From Pseudobutyrivibrio sp. (GTDB lineage Bacteria; Bacillota; Clostridia; Lachnospirales; Lachnospiraceae): a DNA stretch of 13,600 bases. Under the pieces are notes generated by a model, which was not told where the DNA came from, ran no database searches, and saw only the letters and a list, made by a program, of their open reading frames with translations. Of this stretch, positions 7,665 through 13,600 are shown piece by piece (position 1 is the first letter of the stretch; every line of letters begins with the position of its first letter). The stretch is taken from contig JAFYYE010000299.1 in NCBI GenBank assembly GCA_017557715.1, forward strand, positions 1 to 13,600, written 5' to 3'. The translations under genes and the position numbers were made by a program.

Positions 7665-8084
7665 ATGAGTTACAATGTAAACAAGATTTTTGAGGATGTT
7701 TCATACCTTAGCAAGGTTCACAGCAAGAAAGAATACGAAGCCAATTCACTTCGTTTTAAAGACGAGCGATATGGAGAGCTGGAGAATCTGATTTCCGCTG
7801 AGGATGTGAGTGCAGAGGCAAGAAGCTTTTGTGAGGATGTTTTTATTTCATTTAAAAAGTTTGGTAAGGTTCGCGGAGCTGATTTGATGAATCTTAATTA
7901 TTTTATGATTTATTATGTTTTCCCAACAATCCTTTGCGAGGAGCAGGAGGGAAAGGCTATCTGCGATGCAATCAAAGATACATGGAATAGCTATTTCAAA
8001 TGTAATATTAGCTATACCGATTACAATACATTATATGAGGGCTTCCAGACCAAGATTTTCGGAATCCCAATTGGAAAGAATTAA
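7665..8084 (+). CDS. Protein of unknown function between HAD phosphatase and asparaginase
   Basis: I do not recognise this 139-residue protein. It looks soluble, with no signal peptide or membrane segment, and appears mostly helical. It is rich in aromatic residues, for example in NYFMIYYVFPTILCEEQEGK (about 78-97) and the Tyr/Phe-rich C-terminal part after residue 108. It has three cysteines (residues 56, 91 and 99, plus one near 114 in FKCN, so possibly four in all) with no CxxC metal pattern. The gene is real: it keeps an open frame with normal codon use, has GGAGAAGG just before its ATG, and is packed 19 nt after the HAD gene and 3 nt before asparaginase. The context suggests a cytoplasmic role linked to the metabolic enzymes on either side, but no function is assigned. 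Confidence 0.75.
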   Translation: MSYNVNKIFEDVSYLSKVHSKKEYEANSLRFKDERYGELENLISAEDVSAEARSFCEDVFISFKKFGKVRGADLMNLNYFMIYYVFPTILCEEQEGKAICDAIKDTWNSYFKCNISYTDYNTLYEGFQTKIFGIPIGKN

Positions 8085-8087
8085 CAG

Positions 8088-9092
8088 ATGAAAAAGATAC
8101 TTATGATTGGTACAGGTGGTACCATCGCTTCAAAACAGACAGATGCAGGACTTACTCCTGGACTTACAGCAGAGGACATTTTGGCATATATTCCTGAAGT
8201 AGAAAAGGTATGCCAGGTAGAGACTATTCAGGTAATGAATATTGACAGTAGCAATATGACACCTGTTCTGTGGAAAGATATCGTATATGCGATAGAAGAG
8301 AACTATGCAAATTATGATGGCTTTGTAGTGTGCCATGGTACAGATACTCTTGCCTACACTGCAGCAGCCCTTAGCTATATGATTCAGAATTCGGCAAAAC
8401 CTATTGTTGTTACAGGTTCACAGAAGCCTATCAGCAAGGATGTAACTGATGCAAAGACTAATCTTTTAGATTCATTTATTTACGCTGCAGATGATGATTC
8501 CCAGAATGTAAGCATCGTTTTTGATGGTAAGGTTATCTGTGGAACAAGAGCCAAGAAGGAAAGAGCGAAAAGCTACAATGCTTTCTCTAGCATCAATTTC
8601 CCTTATCTTGCAGTGATTCAGGATGGTGTGATAGTTCGATACATTCCAGAGGTTCCAGTAAGGGGCATCCCTAGCTTTTATTATGAGATGTCAGATAAGG
8701 TGACACTTCTCAAGCTTTATCCTGGAATGAAGCCAGAGATTCTCAGCTATCTTTTTGAAAATTACGATATCATAGTAATCGAAAGCTTTGGTGTTGGCGG
8801 AATGCCTGAGACTTTGATGGAGACCTTCTACGATGAGATGAAGAAGTGGAAGGGCACAGATAAGCTTGCTGTTATGACTACACAGGTTGCTAACGAAGGC
8901 AGCAACATGACAGTTTACGAGGTTGGCCGACAGGTGAAGCAGGATTTCCATATGATTGAATCCTACGACATGACTCTTGAGGCTACCATGACAAAGCTTA
9001 TGTGGCTTCGTGGTATGAACTATAGCAACAAGCGTCTCAGAGAAGCTTTTTATACAGAAATTAATAGAGACATACTTTTTAGAAAGAACTAG
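8088..9092 (+). CDS. ansA: Type I (cytoplasmic) L-asparaginase
   Basis: This enzyme hydrolyses L-asparagine to aspartate and ammonia. At 334 residues without a signal peptide it fits the cytoplasmic type I class rather than the secreted type II class. The active-site blocks are intact: IGTGGTIAS with nucleophile Thr12, DSSNMTP (53-59) for substrate binding, CHGTDTLAYT with Thr85 and Asp86, and the conserved CGTRAKKERAKSYNAFSS region (about 151-168) supplying lysine and the Ala-Phe-Ser segment. The ATG lies 3 nt after the stop of the unknown gene, with GGAAAG inside that gene as SD. Its products are aspartate, the precursor used by NadB/NadA, and ammonia, the NadE substrate. A link to the NAD genes nearby is only inference. 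Some members also act on glutamine. Confidence 0.93.
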   Translation: MKKILMIGTGGTIASKQTDAGLTPGLTAEDILAYIPEVEKVCQVETIQVMNIDSSNMTPVLWKDIVYAIEENYANYDGFVVCHGTDTLAYTAAALSYMIQNSAKPIVVTGSQKPISKDVTDAKTNLLDSFIYAADDDSQNVSIVFDGKVICGTRAKKERAKSYNAFSSINFPYLAVIQDGVIVRYIPEVPVRGIPSFYYEMSDKVTLLKLYPGMKPEILSYLFENYDIIVIESFGVGGMPETLMETFYDEMKKWKGTDKLAVMTTQVANEGSNMTVYEVGRQVKQDFHMIESYDMTLEATMTKLMWLRGMNYSNKRLREAFYTEINRDILFRKN

Positions 9093-9097
9093 AATAA

Positions 9098-9126
9098 AGG
9101 GCTTTCTGTCGGAGGGCAGAGGCCCT
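9098..9126 (+). other. GC-rich hairpin between ansA and alaX
   Basis: AGGGC (9098-9102) pairs with GCCCT (9122-9126), and with one bulged U at 9103 the stem continues as TTCTG (9104-9108) with CAGAG (9117-9121), leaving an 8-nt loop, TCGGAGGG. No U-tract follows, so it is not a standard terminator. It may be an mRNA-stability or partial-attenuation element between co-transcribed genes. The loop carries GGAGGG, an SD-like sequence with no start codon at the right distance. Confidence 0.4.
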
Positions 9127-9152
9127 GTAATTATATTCAGATTGGAGAGCGT

Positions 9153-10298
9153 ATGAAAACAGTTGCATTATATGACGATGATTCCTTTGCAACGGAATTT
9201 ACAGCCCAGGTGGTTGATTGTCAGGAGACTGATGGTAAATACAAGCTTGTGCTTGATCAGACATTATTCTTCCCTGAGCAGGGCGGTCAGACAAGCGATG
9301 TCGGAATTATTGGTGAGGCAAAGGTATATGATGTTCAGATAGAAGATGGGGTTATCTATCATTTGTGTGATAAATCATTTGAGGCAGGTTGCAAGGTGGT
9401 TGGAACTATAGATTGGCACCATCGTTTTGGAAATATGCAGCAGCATACAGGGGAGCATATTTTTACAGGACTCGCCCATAAGCTTTACGGAGCAGACAAC
9501 GTGGGATTTCACTTGAGTGATAATACAGTGACTCTCGATTTGAATATTGAGCTCTCTGAAGAGCAGGTCAGGTTGGTTGAGCGTAGTGCCAATGAAGTGA
9601 TTGGTGCGGATGTGCCAGTTCGTGCATATTATCCTGATGATGCGACACTTAGACTTATTGATTATCGCAGCAAGAAGGAGATAGATGGTGCAGTAAGATT
9701 GGTGGAAATAGATGATGTAGATATCTGCGCCTGCTGTGCACCTCATGTAAATTCCACAGGTCAGGTGGGAATGCTTAAGGTGCTTTCTTATGGAAAATAC
9801 AAAGGGGGCACACGAGTCTATATCCTTTGCGGCCTTAGAGCATTAGATGATTATAATCGCAGAATGAATCTTCTTGCTAAGTCATATCAGCAGCTGAATT
9901 GTCCAGAGGATGATTTACCAGACAGGATTGCTGGAATCATGGATGAAAACAAGCAGCTGAAGTATAAAATATCTCAGATAAAGGCAGATATCCTTATGAA
10001 TCAAATCGCGGGATATCCTTCAGAGCTTCACGATGTGACAATCTACACCGAGGATTTGGATGCCAAAACTATGCGTGACGGAGTGAATACATTAGTGGAG
10101 AGACACGATGGACTGTGTGCGATATTTTCGGGAAATGATGAAGATGGTTATAACTTTGTTATCGGAAGTAGCAGCCGCGATTGTGGTGCGATTGCAGCAG
10201 GATTGCGTGAGCTTCTAGGAGCTAAAGGTGGCGGTAGCAAGCAGATGGCTCAGGGCTCAGTTCTTGCTACAAGAAGTGCCATAGAGCAGACCTTGTAG
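9153..10298 (+). CDS. AlaX-type alanyl-tRNA editing protein with DHHA1 domain
   Basis: This 381-residue cytoplasmic protein is related to the editing half of alanyl-tRNA synthetase. Family members hydrolyse tRNA-Ala mischarged with serine or glycine in trans. The N-terminal part (about 1-90) has the beta-barrel block LFFPEQGGQTSD (38-49). The zinc site follows as QQHTGEH (His98, His102) and CCAPH (Cys194, His198). A probable helical linker (about 235-285) leads to a C-terminal DHHA1 domain (about 290-381) ending GAKGGGSKQMAQG, as in AlaRS. It has no aminoacylation domain, so it is not alaS itself. The length matches the long AlaX class. The start is supported by GGAG 5 nt upstream of ATG. It follows ansA by 60 nt with a hairpin between, and is probably part of the same transcript. 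Confidence 0.9.
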   Translation: MKTVALYDDDSFATEFTAQVVDCQETDGKYKLVLDQTLFFPEQGGQTSDVGIIGEAKVYDVQIEDGVIYHLCDKSFEAGCKVVGTIDWHHRFGNMQQHTGEHIFTGLAHKLYGADNVGFHLSDNTVTLDLNIELSEEQVRLVERSANEVIGADVPVRAYYPDDATLRLIDYRSKKEIDGAVRLVEIDDVDICACCAPHVNSTGQVGMLKVLSYGKYKGGTRVYILCGLRALDDYNRRMNLLAKSYQQLNCPEDDLPDRIAGIMDENKQLKYKISQIKADILMNQIAGYPSELHDVTIYTEDLDAKTMRDGVNTLVERHDGLCAIFSGNDEDGYNFVIGSSSRDCGAIAAGLRELLGAKGGGSKQMAQGSVLATRSAIEQTL

Positions 10299-10348
10299 AA
10301 ATTATTGTAACAAATATGTAATAAATGCAACATTATTGTGATTCATTG

Positions 10349-10357
10349 TGTTATAAT
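10349..10357 (+). promoter_or_regulatory. Extended -10 promoter for the YARHG-TSCPD operon
   Basis: TGT plus TATAAT (10352-10357) forms an extended -10 element; there is no clear -35 at 16-18 bp. Transcription would begin near 10364, leaving a leader of about 40 nt with AAAGGGAT as SD before the ATG at 10406. Copies of ATTGTG at 10335 and 10345 and a TTTGTG at 10360 surround it. Confidence 0.5.
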
Positions 10358-10405
10358 TCTTTGTGGTTACGAGAAGTAGCATATTATTATAAAAAGGGAT
10401 GAATT

Positions 10406-11143
10406 ATGGAAGAAGTAAGAGAAAGATTATTAGACGTTAGAGATTGGTTTTTAGACAGATTTGATGACATCAGAGATTTTCTGGCAGACAATCCTAATGT
10501 TAGAAGATGGATAGTTGAGGGATGTATATGCCTCGCAGTAGGAATACTTGCAGGAGTAATCACCTTCAATGTTTTAAATCACGAGAAGAAAACACTTGCA
10601 GTAAAAGAGGAAAATGCAGCCACACCAGTACAGGAGCAGACAGCAGAGGGCTCTGAAGATATTAGTGCCGCATCTTCTGGCGAAGCTCCAGCTCAGGACT
10701 ACGGTGATGTTGTGATTGAGGTAGTTGATCCAGGTGAGTATGTGGGGGACATTGCCAATTGGTCACAGGCAGAAATCGATGCAGCAGTTTCAGAGCGTTC
10801 AAATTCGTTAAACGATACCAGCTACTGGCCAGCTGTTGAAAGCTATTGGGCTAGCAGAGGCGTATCGGGGAATGCAAGATTCTGTACATACTTATTTGAT
10901 ACCAGCAATAAGGTATACTCAGCTGAAGATTTTGCAGGGCTTTCACCTGAGGTGATTCACGTAGTAAAAAATGAAATGTACGCCCGCCACGGCTATTCAT
11001 TTAGAGATGCTAATCTTATGAATTATTTCATGGGGCAGATTTGGTATAGCCCATCAGTTATGCCAGCAGATTTCTCAGAAGAAATATTTACTGAAACAGA
11101 AGTTAAGAATTTAGATTTACTAAATTCTTTAGATAAAATGTAA
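10406..11143 (+). CDS. Single-pass membrane protein with C-terminal YARHG domain
   Basis: This 245-residue protein has a charged, probably amphipathic helical N-terminus (about 1-35), one membrane segment (about 37-57), an acidic low-complexity Ala/Glu/Ser linker (about 60-110), a middle region of unknown fold, and a C-terminal YARHG domain (about 176-245). The diagnostic stretch is NEMYARHGYSF (189-199), followed by YFMGQIWYSP and FTETEVKNLDLL, which match the family's conserved aromatic and helix positions. The likely orientation is N-terminus inside with the YARHG domain outside. YARHG domains are extracellular and often found with other surface or zinc-ribbon domains, but their ligand is not established. 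The gene has its own extended -10 promoter and lies 14 nt ahead of the TSCPD gene. Confidence 0.82.
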   Translation: MEEVRERLLDVRDWFLDRFDDIRDFLADNPNVRRWIVEGCICLAVGILAGVITFNVLNHEKKTLAVKEENAATPVQEQTAEGSEDISAASSGEAPAQDYGDVVIEVVDPGEYVGDIANWSQAEIDAAVSERSNSLNDTSYWPAVESYWASRGVSGNARFCTYLFDTSNKVYSAEDFAGLSPEVIHVVKNEMYARHGYSFRDANLMNYFMGQIWYSPSVMPADFSEEIFTETEVKNLDLLNSLDKM

Positions 11144-11157
11144 TTAAGGAGTTTAAA

Positions 11158-11406
11158 ATGGAAAAGCATACTTTTATTCCAAAGGGCGTTTGTGCTAGAC
11201 AGATTGATTTTGAAATTGAAGATGGAAAGCTTCACAATGTAAAGTTTACTGGCGGTTGTGATGGCAACACAAAGGCTATCAGCAAGCTTTTAGAGGGCGC
11301 TGATGCAGCTCACACAGTGGAAGTATTAAAAGGAAATCTTTGCGGTATGAAGGGCACAAGCTGTGCAGATCAGTTAGCAAAGGGAATTGAAGAAGCATTA
11401 TCATAG
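11158..11406 (+). CDS. Small TSCPD-domain protein
   Basis: This 82-residue cytoplasmic protein belongs to the TSCPD family (stand-alone form, TIGR03905-like). The domain is also found at the C-terminus of class II ribonucleotide reductases (NrdJ). The motif appears as GTSCADQLAKGI (66-77). Four cysteines, at 12, 34, 62 and 69, are spread as in the family and could form a metal or redox site, which is inference. The ATG has an ideal AAGGAG 6 nt upstream. It is 14 nt downstream of the YARHG gene and is the last gene before the strong terminator at 11422-11461. The stand-alone protein has no established function that I know of. Confidence 0.87.
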   Translation: MEKHTFIPKGVCARQIDFEIEDGKLHNVKFTGGCDGNTKAISKLLEGADAAHTVEVLKGNLCGMKGTSCADQLAKGIEEALS

Positions 11407-11421
11407 AATAAAGCAAAAACA

Positions 11422-11461
11422 AAGAGTGTTATTCCTTGTAGAATAACACTCTTGATTTTTT
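11422..11461. terminator. Bidirectional intrinsic terminator
   Basis: A perfect 13-bp stem (AAGAGTGTTATTC at 11422-11434 with GAATAACACTCTT at 11441-11453) closes a 6-nt loop and is followed on the + strand by a six-T tract (11456-11461). On the - strand the A-rich stretch at 11411-11423 gives a U-rich tail. It therefore ends the TSCPD operon and the convergent acyltransferase gene. The acyltransferase stop codon (11429-11431) lies inside the stem. Confidence 0.92.
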
Positions 11462-12577
11462 AAGAACAACTTTAAGTAAAACAAATATCCAGTAGGCTAA
11501 AAGGCCTCCCCCAAATATGCTGGCAGTCCAAATGCCAAGTTTCAATACAAATCCCCAGAAATCATTATAGAGAAGTGTAATCCAGTCCTGTGTTTGCCAG
11601 ATACTGTAAGCGAAGCCGTTATCATGAAGAAGATAAATCATGAATGTAGCACGAGCTATCGCATTTACGAATTTAAGCTCAGGCAAGCGTAATCTTCTGA
11701 AAAGCTCAAATACACAAACACCAATGATAACAACTACGATACTATAATTATCAAACTTAGGAATAGATTGTGTAAAGTCGGTAACCTGAGCTCCTGTAGT
11801 GTTCTGATTGTAATAGTATGACTGAATCTTTCCAATTGCAGTGTTGTGATAAGAAATACCAATAAGGCAGTTGGTAAGAATGATTACTAAAAATAAAACA
11901 TAACCTCTCAGTTTTTCAAATGGATTGTATTTTTTGATGTATCCACCTAAAGCGTAGAGGAAGATTCCAATTACAACAGTACGAAGTCCCTTTGCTAAAT
12001 CATCTAAAAGAGAACCGGACCAGCTAAGCTGTGAAATAGCAAGTATTGTGAAAAGGAATCCAAGATATTTCTTTCTATCAAGGCTTGCTAAGAATCTGTT
12101 CAAAAAACAAAATGCTAAAAGCATGATGATGAAGTAGTAGCCAACGAACCAAGACATTTTGTTGAAGTACTGGATTCGAATGTAGCTAAAAAGATTCTGG
12201 TTTAGCTCGTCTTGAGTTACATGTCTTATAAATATAGAAGAAGCAAGTACCAATGTTACAGCGGCAAATGCAAGCTGTGACAATAATTTCTTAGATATCT
12301 TAAGCATATCGATTTCGCGTTCAGCGAGGAAATATCCAGAAATCATAATGAAAAGCGCATTTCCCACAAGACCAAATGGCATCATAAGTGACAATGCAAG
12401 AAGCTGTTTGTAAAACATTGGATTGTTGAACCAGCCATTTTGAAGTCTTTCGATTGAAGTTAGGTTAACCAGCTGTACATTTACGCAGTGAAGGATAACG
12501 TGATATCCGATAATCATAAACATTGCGAAAATGCGGAGCAGCTCTATGTTTGAAGCACGTGTGCTTTTGTTATTCAT
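11429..12577 (-). CDS. Acyltransferase 3 family integral membrane protein (OafA/WecH-like)
   Basis: This 382-residue protein has about ten predicted membrane segments and belongs to the acyltransferase-3 family. Members O-acetylate or otherwise acylate carbohydrates, lipid-linked sugars or cell-wall polymers. The N-terminal signature is present: SNIELLRIFAMFMIIGYH with Arg15 and His26, the conserved catalytic-site region, and FIMISGYFL (about 76-84) in the second conserved block. There is no C-terminal SGNH domain, so it is the minimal membrane form. The ATG at 12577 has AGGAG 6 nt upstream. It is monocistronic, convergent with the TSCPD operon and divergent from nadA. The acceptor cannot be predicted. 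It differs in family from the MBOAT enzyme at the left edge but may serve a similar surface-modifying purpose. Confidence 0.87.
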   Translation of the reverse strand: MNNKSTRASNIELLRIFAMFMIIGYHVILHCVNVQLVNLTSIERLQNGWFNNPMFYKQLLALSLMMPFGLVGNALFIMISGYFLAEREIDMLKISKKLLSQLAFAAVTLVLASSIFIRHVTQDELNQNLFSYIRIQYFNKMSWFVGYYFIIMLLAFCFLNRFLASLDRKKYLGFLFTILAISQLSWSGSLLDDLAKGLRTVVIGIFLYALGGYIKKYNPFEKLRGYVLFLVIILTNCLIGISYHNTAIGKIQSYYYNQNTTGAQVTDFTQSIPKFDNYSIVVVIIGVCVFELFRRLRLPELKFVNAIARATFMIYLLHDNGFAYSIWQTQDWITLLYNDFWGFVLKLGIWTASIFGGGLLAYWIFVLLKVVLKKSRVLFYKE

Positions 12578-12623
12578 ATTAATCTCCTGATTGAAAAGTT
12601 AAATGTCTTTGGACAGTTACATA

Positions 12624-12652
12624 ATTATACATATTCCATCTAAAAAGTCCAA
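12624..12652 (-). promoter_or_regulatory. Candidate promoter for the acyltransferase gene
   Basis: On the minus strand TTGGAC (12652 to 12647) precedes TATAAT (12629 to 12624) with a 17-bp spacer. Transcription would begin near 12617, about 40 nt before the ATG. The -35 matches only the first three bases of the consensus. A small dyad, TGTC-N4-GACA (12604-12615), lies just downstream of the expected start and could be an operator. Confidence 0.5.
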
Positions 12653-12672
12653 TCGTGGATAAATTTTATCGG

Positions 12673-12717
12673 TGTAAAGACAGTGGATATACAACTGTCT
12701 TGTCAGTAGACTTTACA
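12673..12717. promoter_or_regulatory. Operator-like dyads overlapping the nadA -35 region
   Basis: Three nested inverted repeats are seen: AAGACAGT (12677-12684) with ACTGTCTT (12694-12701), TGTAAAG (12673-12679) with CTTTACA (12711-12717), and the imperfect dyad ACTGTCTTGTCAGT (12694-12707), which covers the -35 hexamer. A repressor bound here would block polymerase. NiaR (YrxA), the niacin-responsive repressor of NAD synthesis in Firmicutes, is the natural candidate; that assignment is inference. Confidence 0.5.
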
Positions 12718-12728
12718 TGTGATATATT
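12700..12728 (+). promoter_or_regulatory. nadA promoter
   Basis: TTGTCA (12700-12705, 5 of 6 to the -35 consensus), a 17-bp spacer, and TATATT (12723-12728, 5 of 6) preceded by TGA, an extended -10. This is the best promoter in the window. Transcription would start near 12735, leaving a short leader of about 23 nt that contains AGGAG, too short for a riboswitch. Confidence 0.75.
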
Positions 12729-12757
12729 TACGATATCGCTAAAAGGAGAAAATGTTT

Positions 12758-13600
12758 ATGACACTGGTAGAAGAAATACAAAAATTAAAGGAAGAAAAGG
12801 ATGCGGTTATCCTTGCACATTACTATGTTAATGATGAAGTGCAGGCTATCGCAGACTACATTGGGGACAGCTACTATCTTGCAAAGGTGGCTGTAGGTCT
12901 TAAAGAAAAGACTATTGTTTTTGCAGGGGTTAAGTTTATGGGAGAGTCTGCAAAGATTCTTAATCCTGAGAAGACTGTGCTTATGCCTGACGAGAAGGCA
13001 GATTGCCCAATGGCTCACATGGCGGAGATTGAGCGCATTGAGGAAGTGAGAAGGGAGAACGATGATGTGGCAGTAGTTTGCTATATCAATTCTACAGCGG
13101 AGCTTAAGATGCATTCTGATGTATGCGTCACAAGTGCAAATGCTATGAAGATTGTAAAATCTCTTCCAAATAAGAATATCTTTTTCATTCCAGATGAAAA
13201 TCTTGGAAGATATATTTCCACAAAGGTTCCGGAAAAGAACTTTATTTTCAACGATGGATATTGCCACGTGCACAAGAACGTTACAGCGGATATGGTGAAG
13301 CGCGCGAAGGAAGCTCATCCTGAGGCAGAGGTATTGATTCATCCAGAGTGCACTCTTGATGTATTGGAGTATGCAGATTATATCGGAAGCACATCAGGAA
13401 TCATCGACTACGCTACAAAGTCTGATAAGAAGGAATTCATTATTTCCACAGAGCTTGGGGTGCTCTATCAGCTTAAGCAGAAGAATCCTGACAAGACTTT
13501 CTATGCAGCTGGTTCAGTGCAGATTTGCCCTAATATGAAGAAGGTTACGCTTGAGAAGATTCGTGACTGCCTCCGCGACGGAACTGGGGAAGTGGAAGTA
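12758..13600 (+). CDS. nadA: Quinolinate synthase, 3' end missing
   Basis: This enzyme condenses iminoaspartate from NadB with dihydroxyacetone phosphate to give quinolinate, the first pyridine intermediate in de novo NAD synthesis. 281 codons are visible and the frame is open at the right edge; about 20 residues of a roughly 300-residue family length are missing. The three cysteines that hold the oxygen-sensitive 4Fe-4S cluster are in place: ADCPMA (Cys83), GYCHVH (Cys169) and ICPNMK (Cys257). Other family blocks are AHYYVNDEVQ (20-29), GDSYYLA (36-42), FAGVKFMGESAK (55-66), YINSTAELK (109-117) and HPECTLDV (195-202). I chose the second of two in-frame ATGs (12758, not 12752) because AGGAG at 12744-12748 is 9 nt from it but only 3 nt from the first. 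In this group nadA often leads nadA-nadB-nadC, which would lie beyond the window. Confidence 0.95.
   Translation, partial: MTLVEEIQKLKEEKDAVILAHYYVNDEVQAIADYIGDSYYLAKVAVGLKEKTIVFAGVKFMGESAKILNPEKTVLMPDEKADCPMAHMAEIERIEEVRRENDDVAVVCYINSTAELKMHSDVCVTSANAMKIVKSLPNKNIFFIPDENLGRYISTKVPEKNFIFNDGYCHVHKNVTADMVKRAKEAHPEAEVLIHPECTLDVLEYADYIGSTSGIIDYATKSDKKEFIISTELGVLYQLKQKNPDKTFYAAGSVQICPNMKKVTLEKIRDCLRDGTGEVEV

Noticed and set aside
9093..9152. T-box leader for alaX
   Set aside because: The gap is only 60 nt and shows no T-box sequence or antiterminator, only one local hairpin.
12729..12757. NAD+-sensing riboswitch before nadA
   Set aside because: The predicted transcript leader is only about 23 nt, too short for any known riboswitch aptamer.
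12785..13342. Minus-strand open frame of about 185 codons opposite nadA
   Set aside because: The + strand encodes an intact NadA with all three cluster cysteines; the antisense product resembles no protein family.
1..13600. CRISPR array, insertion sequence, phage genes, toxin-antitoxin pair, tRNA or rRNA
   Set aside because: No regularly spaced repeats, transposase or integrase motifs, small toxin-antitoxin gene pair, or tRNA/rRNA sequence could be found on reading both strands.

Overview
The window looks like ordinary chromosome from a low-GC Firmicute, most likely a Lachnospiraceae-type Clostridia (Butyrivibrio or Pseudobutyrivibrio would fit). The evidence is strong Shine-Dalgarno (SD) sites, some TTG starts, extended -10 promoters, and families common in that group: an MBOAT/DHHW acetylation pair, YlmH, a TSCPD protein, a YARHG protein and AlaX. 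The genus is inference. Codon use looks uniform, and I see no mobile element, CRISPR array, tRNA or rRNA.

Layout. (1) 1-2641, + strand: a left-truncated MBOAT O-acyltransferase and its DHHW/AlgJ-like SGNH partner, for O-acetylation of a surface or exported glycan. (2) 2638-4935, - strand: the bifunctional NAD(P)HX repair enzyme nnrED, followed 42 nt later by ammonia-dependent NAD synthetase nadE, probably one operon. (3) 5045-6103, +: a membrane-anchored coiled-coil/SH3/SGNH protein with its own promoter. (4) 6154-6921, -: the S4-domain RNA-binding protein YlmH. (5) 7007-10298, +: a HAD phosphatase, an unrecognised 139-residue protein, cytoplasmic asparaginase and an AlaX-type alanyl-tRNA editing protein, tightly packed. 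(6) 10406-11406, +: a single-pass YARHG protein and a small TSCPD protein, ending at a strong bidirectional terminator. (7) 11429-12577, -: an acyltransferase-3 family membrane protein. (8) 12758-13600, +: quinolinate synthase nadA, cut off by the right edge and preceded by an extended -10 promoter with operator-like dyads.

Two themes connect the genes. NAD metabolism appears twice: nadA makes quinolinate, nadE makes NAD, and nnrED repairs damaged NAD(P)H. Extracytoplasmic acyl chemistry appears three times: MBOAT/DHHW, the SGNH protein and acyltransferase-3. No gene gap exceeds 300 bases; the longest, 12578-12757, holds two divergent promoters. I found no convincing new defence or mobile system. 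The most open items are the 139-residue protein, the SGNH protein that lacks the usual block V aspartate, and the putative operator upstream of nadA.
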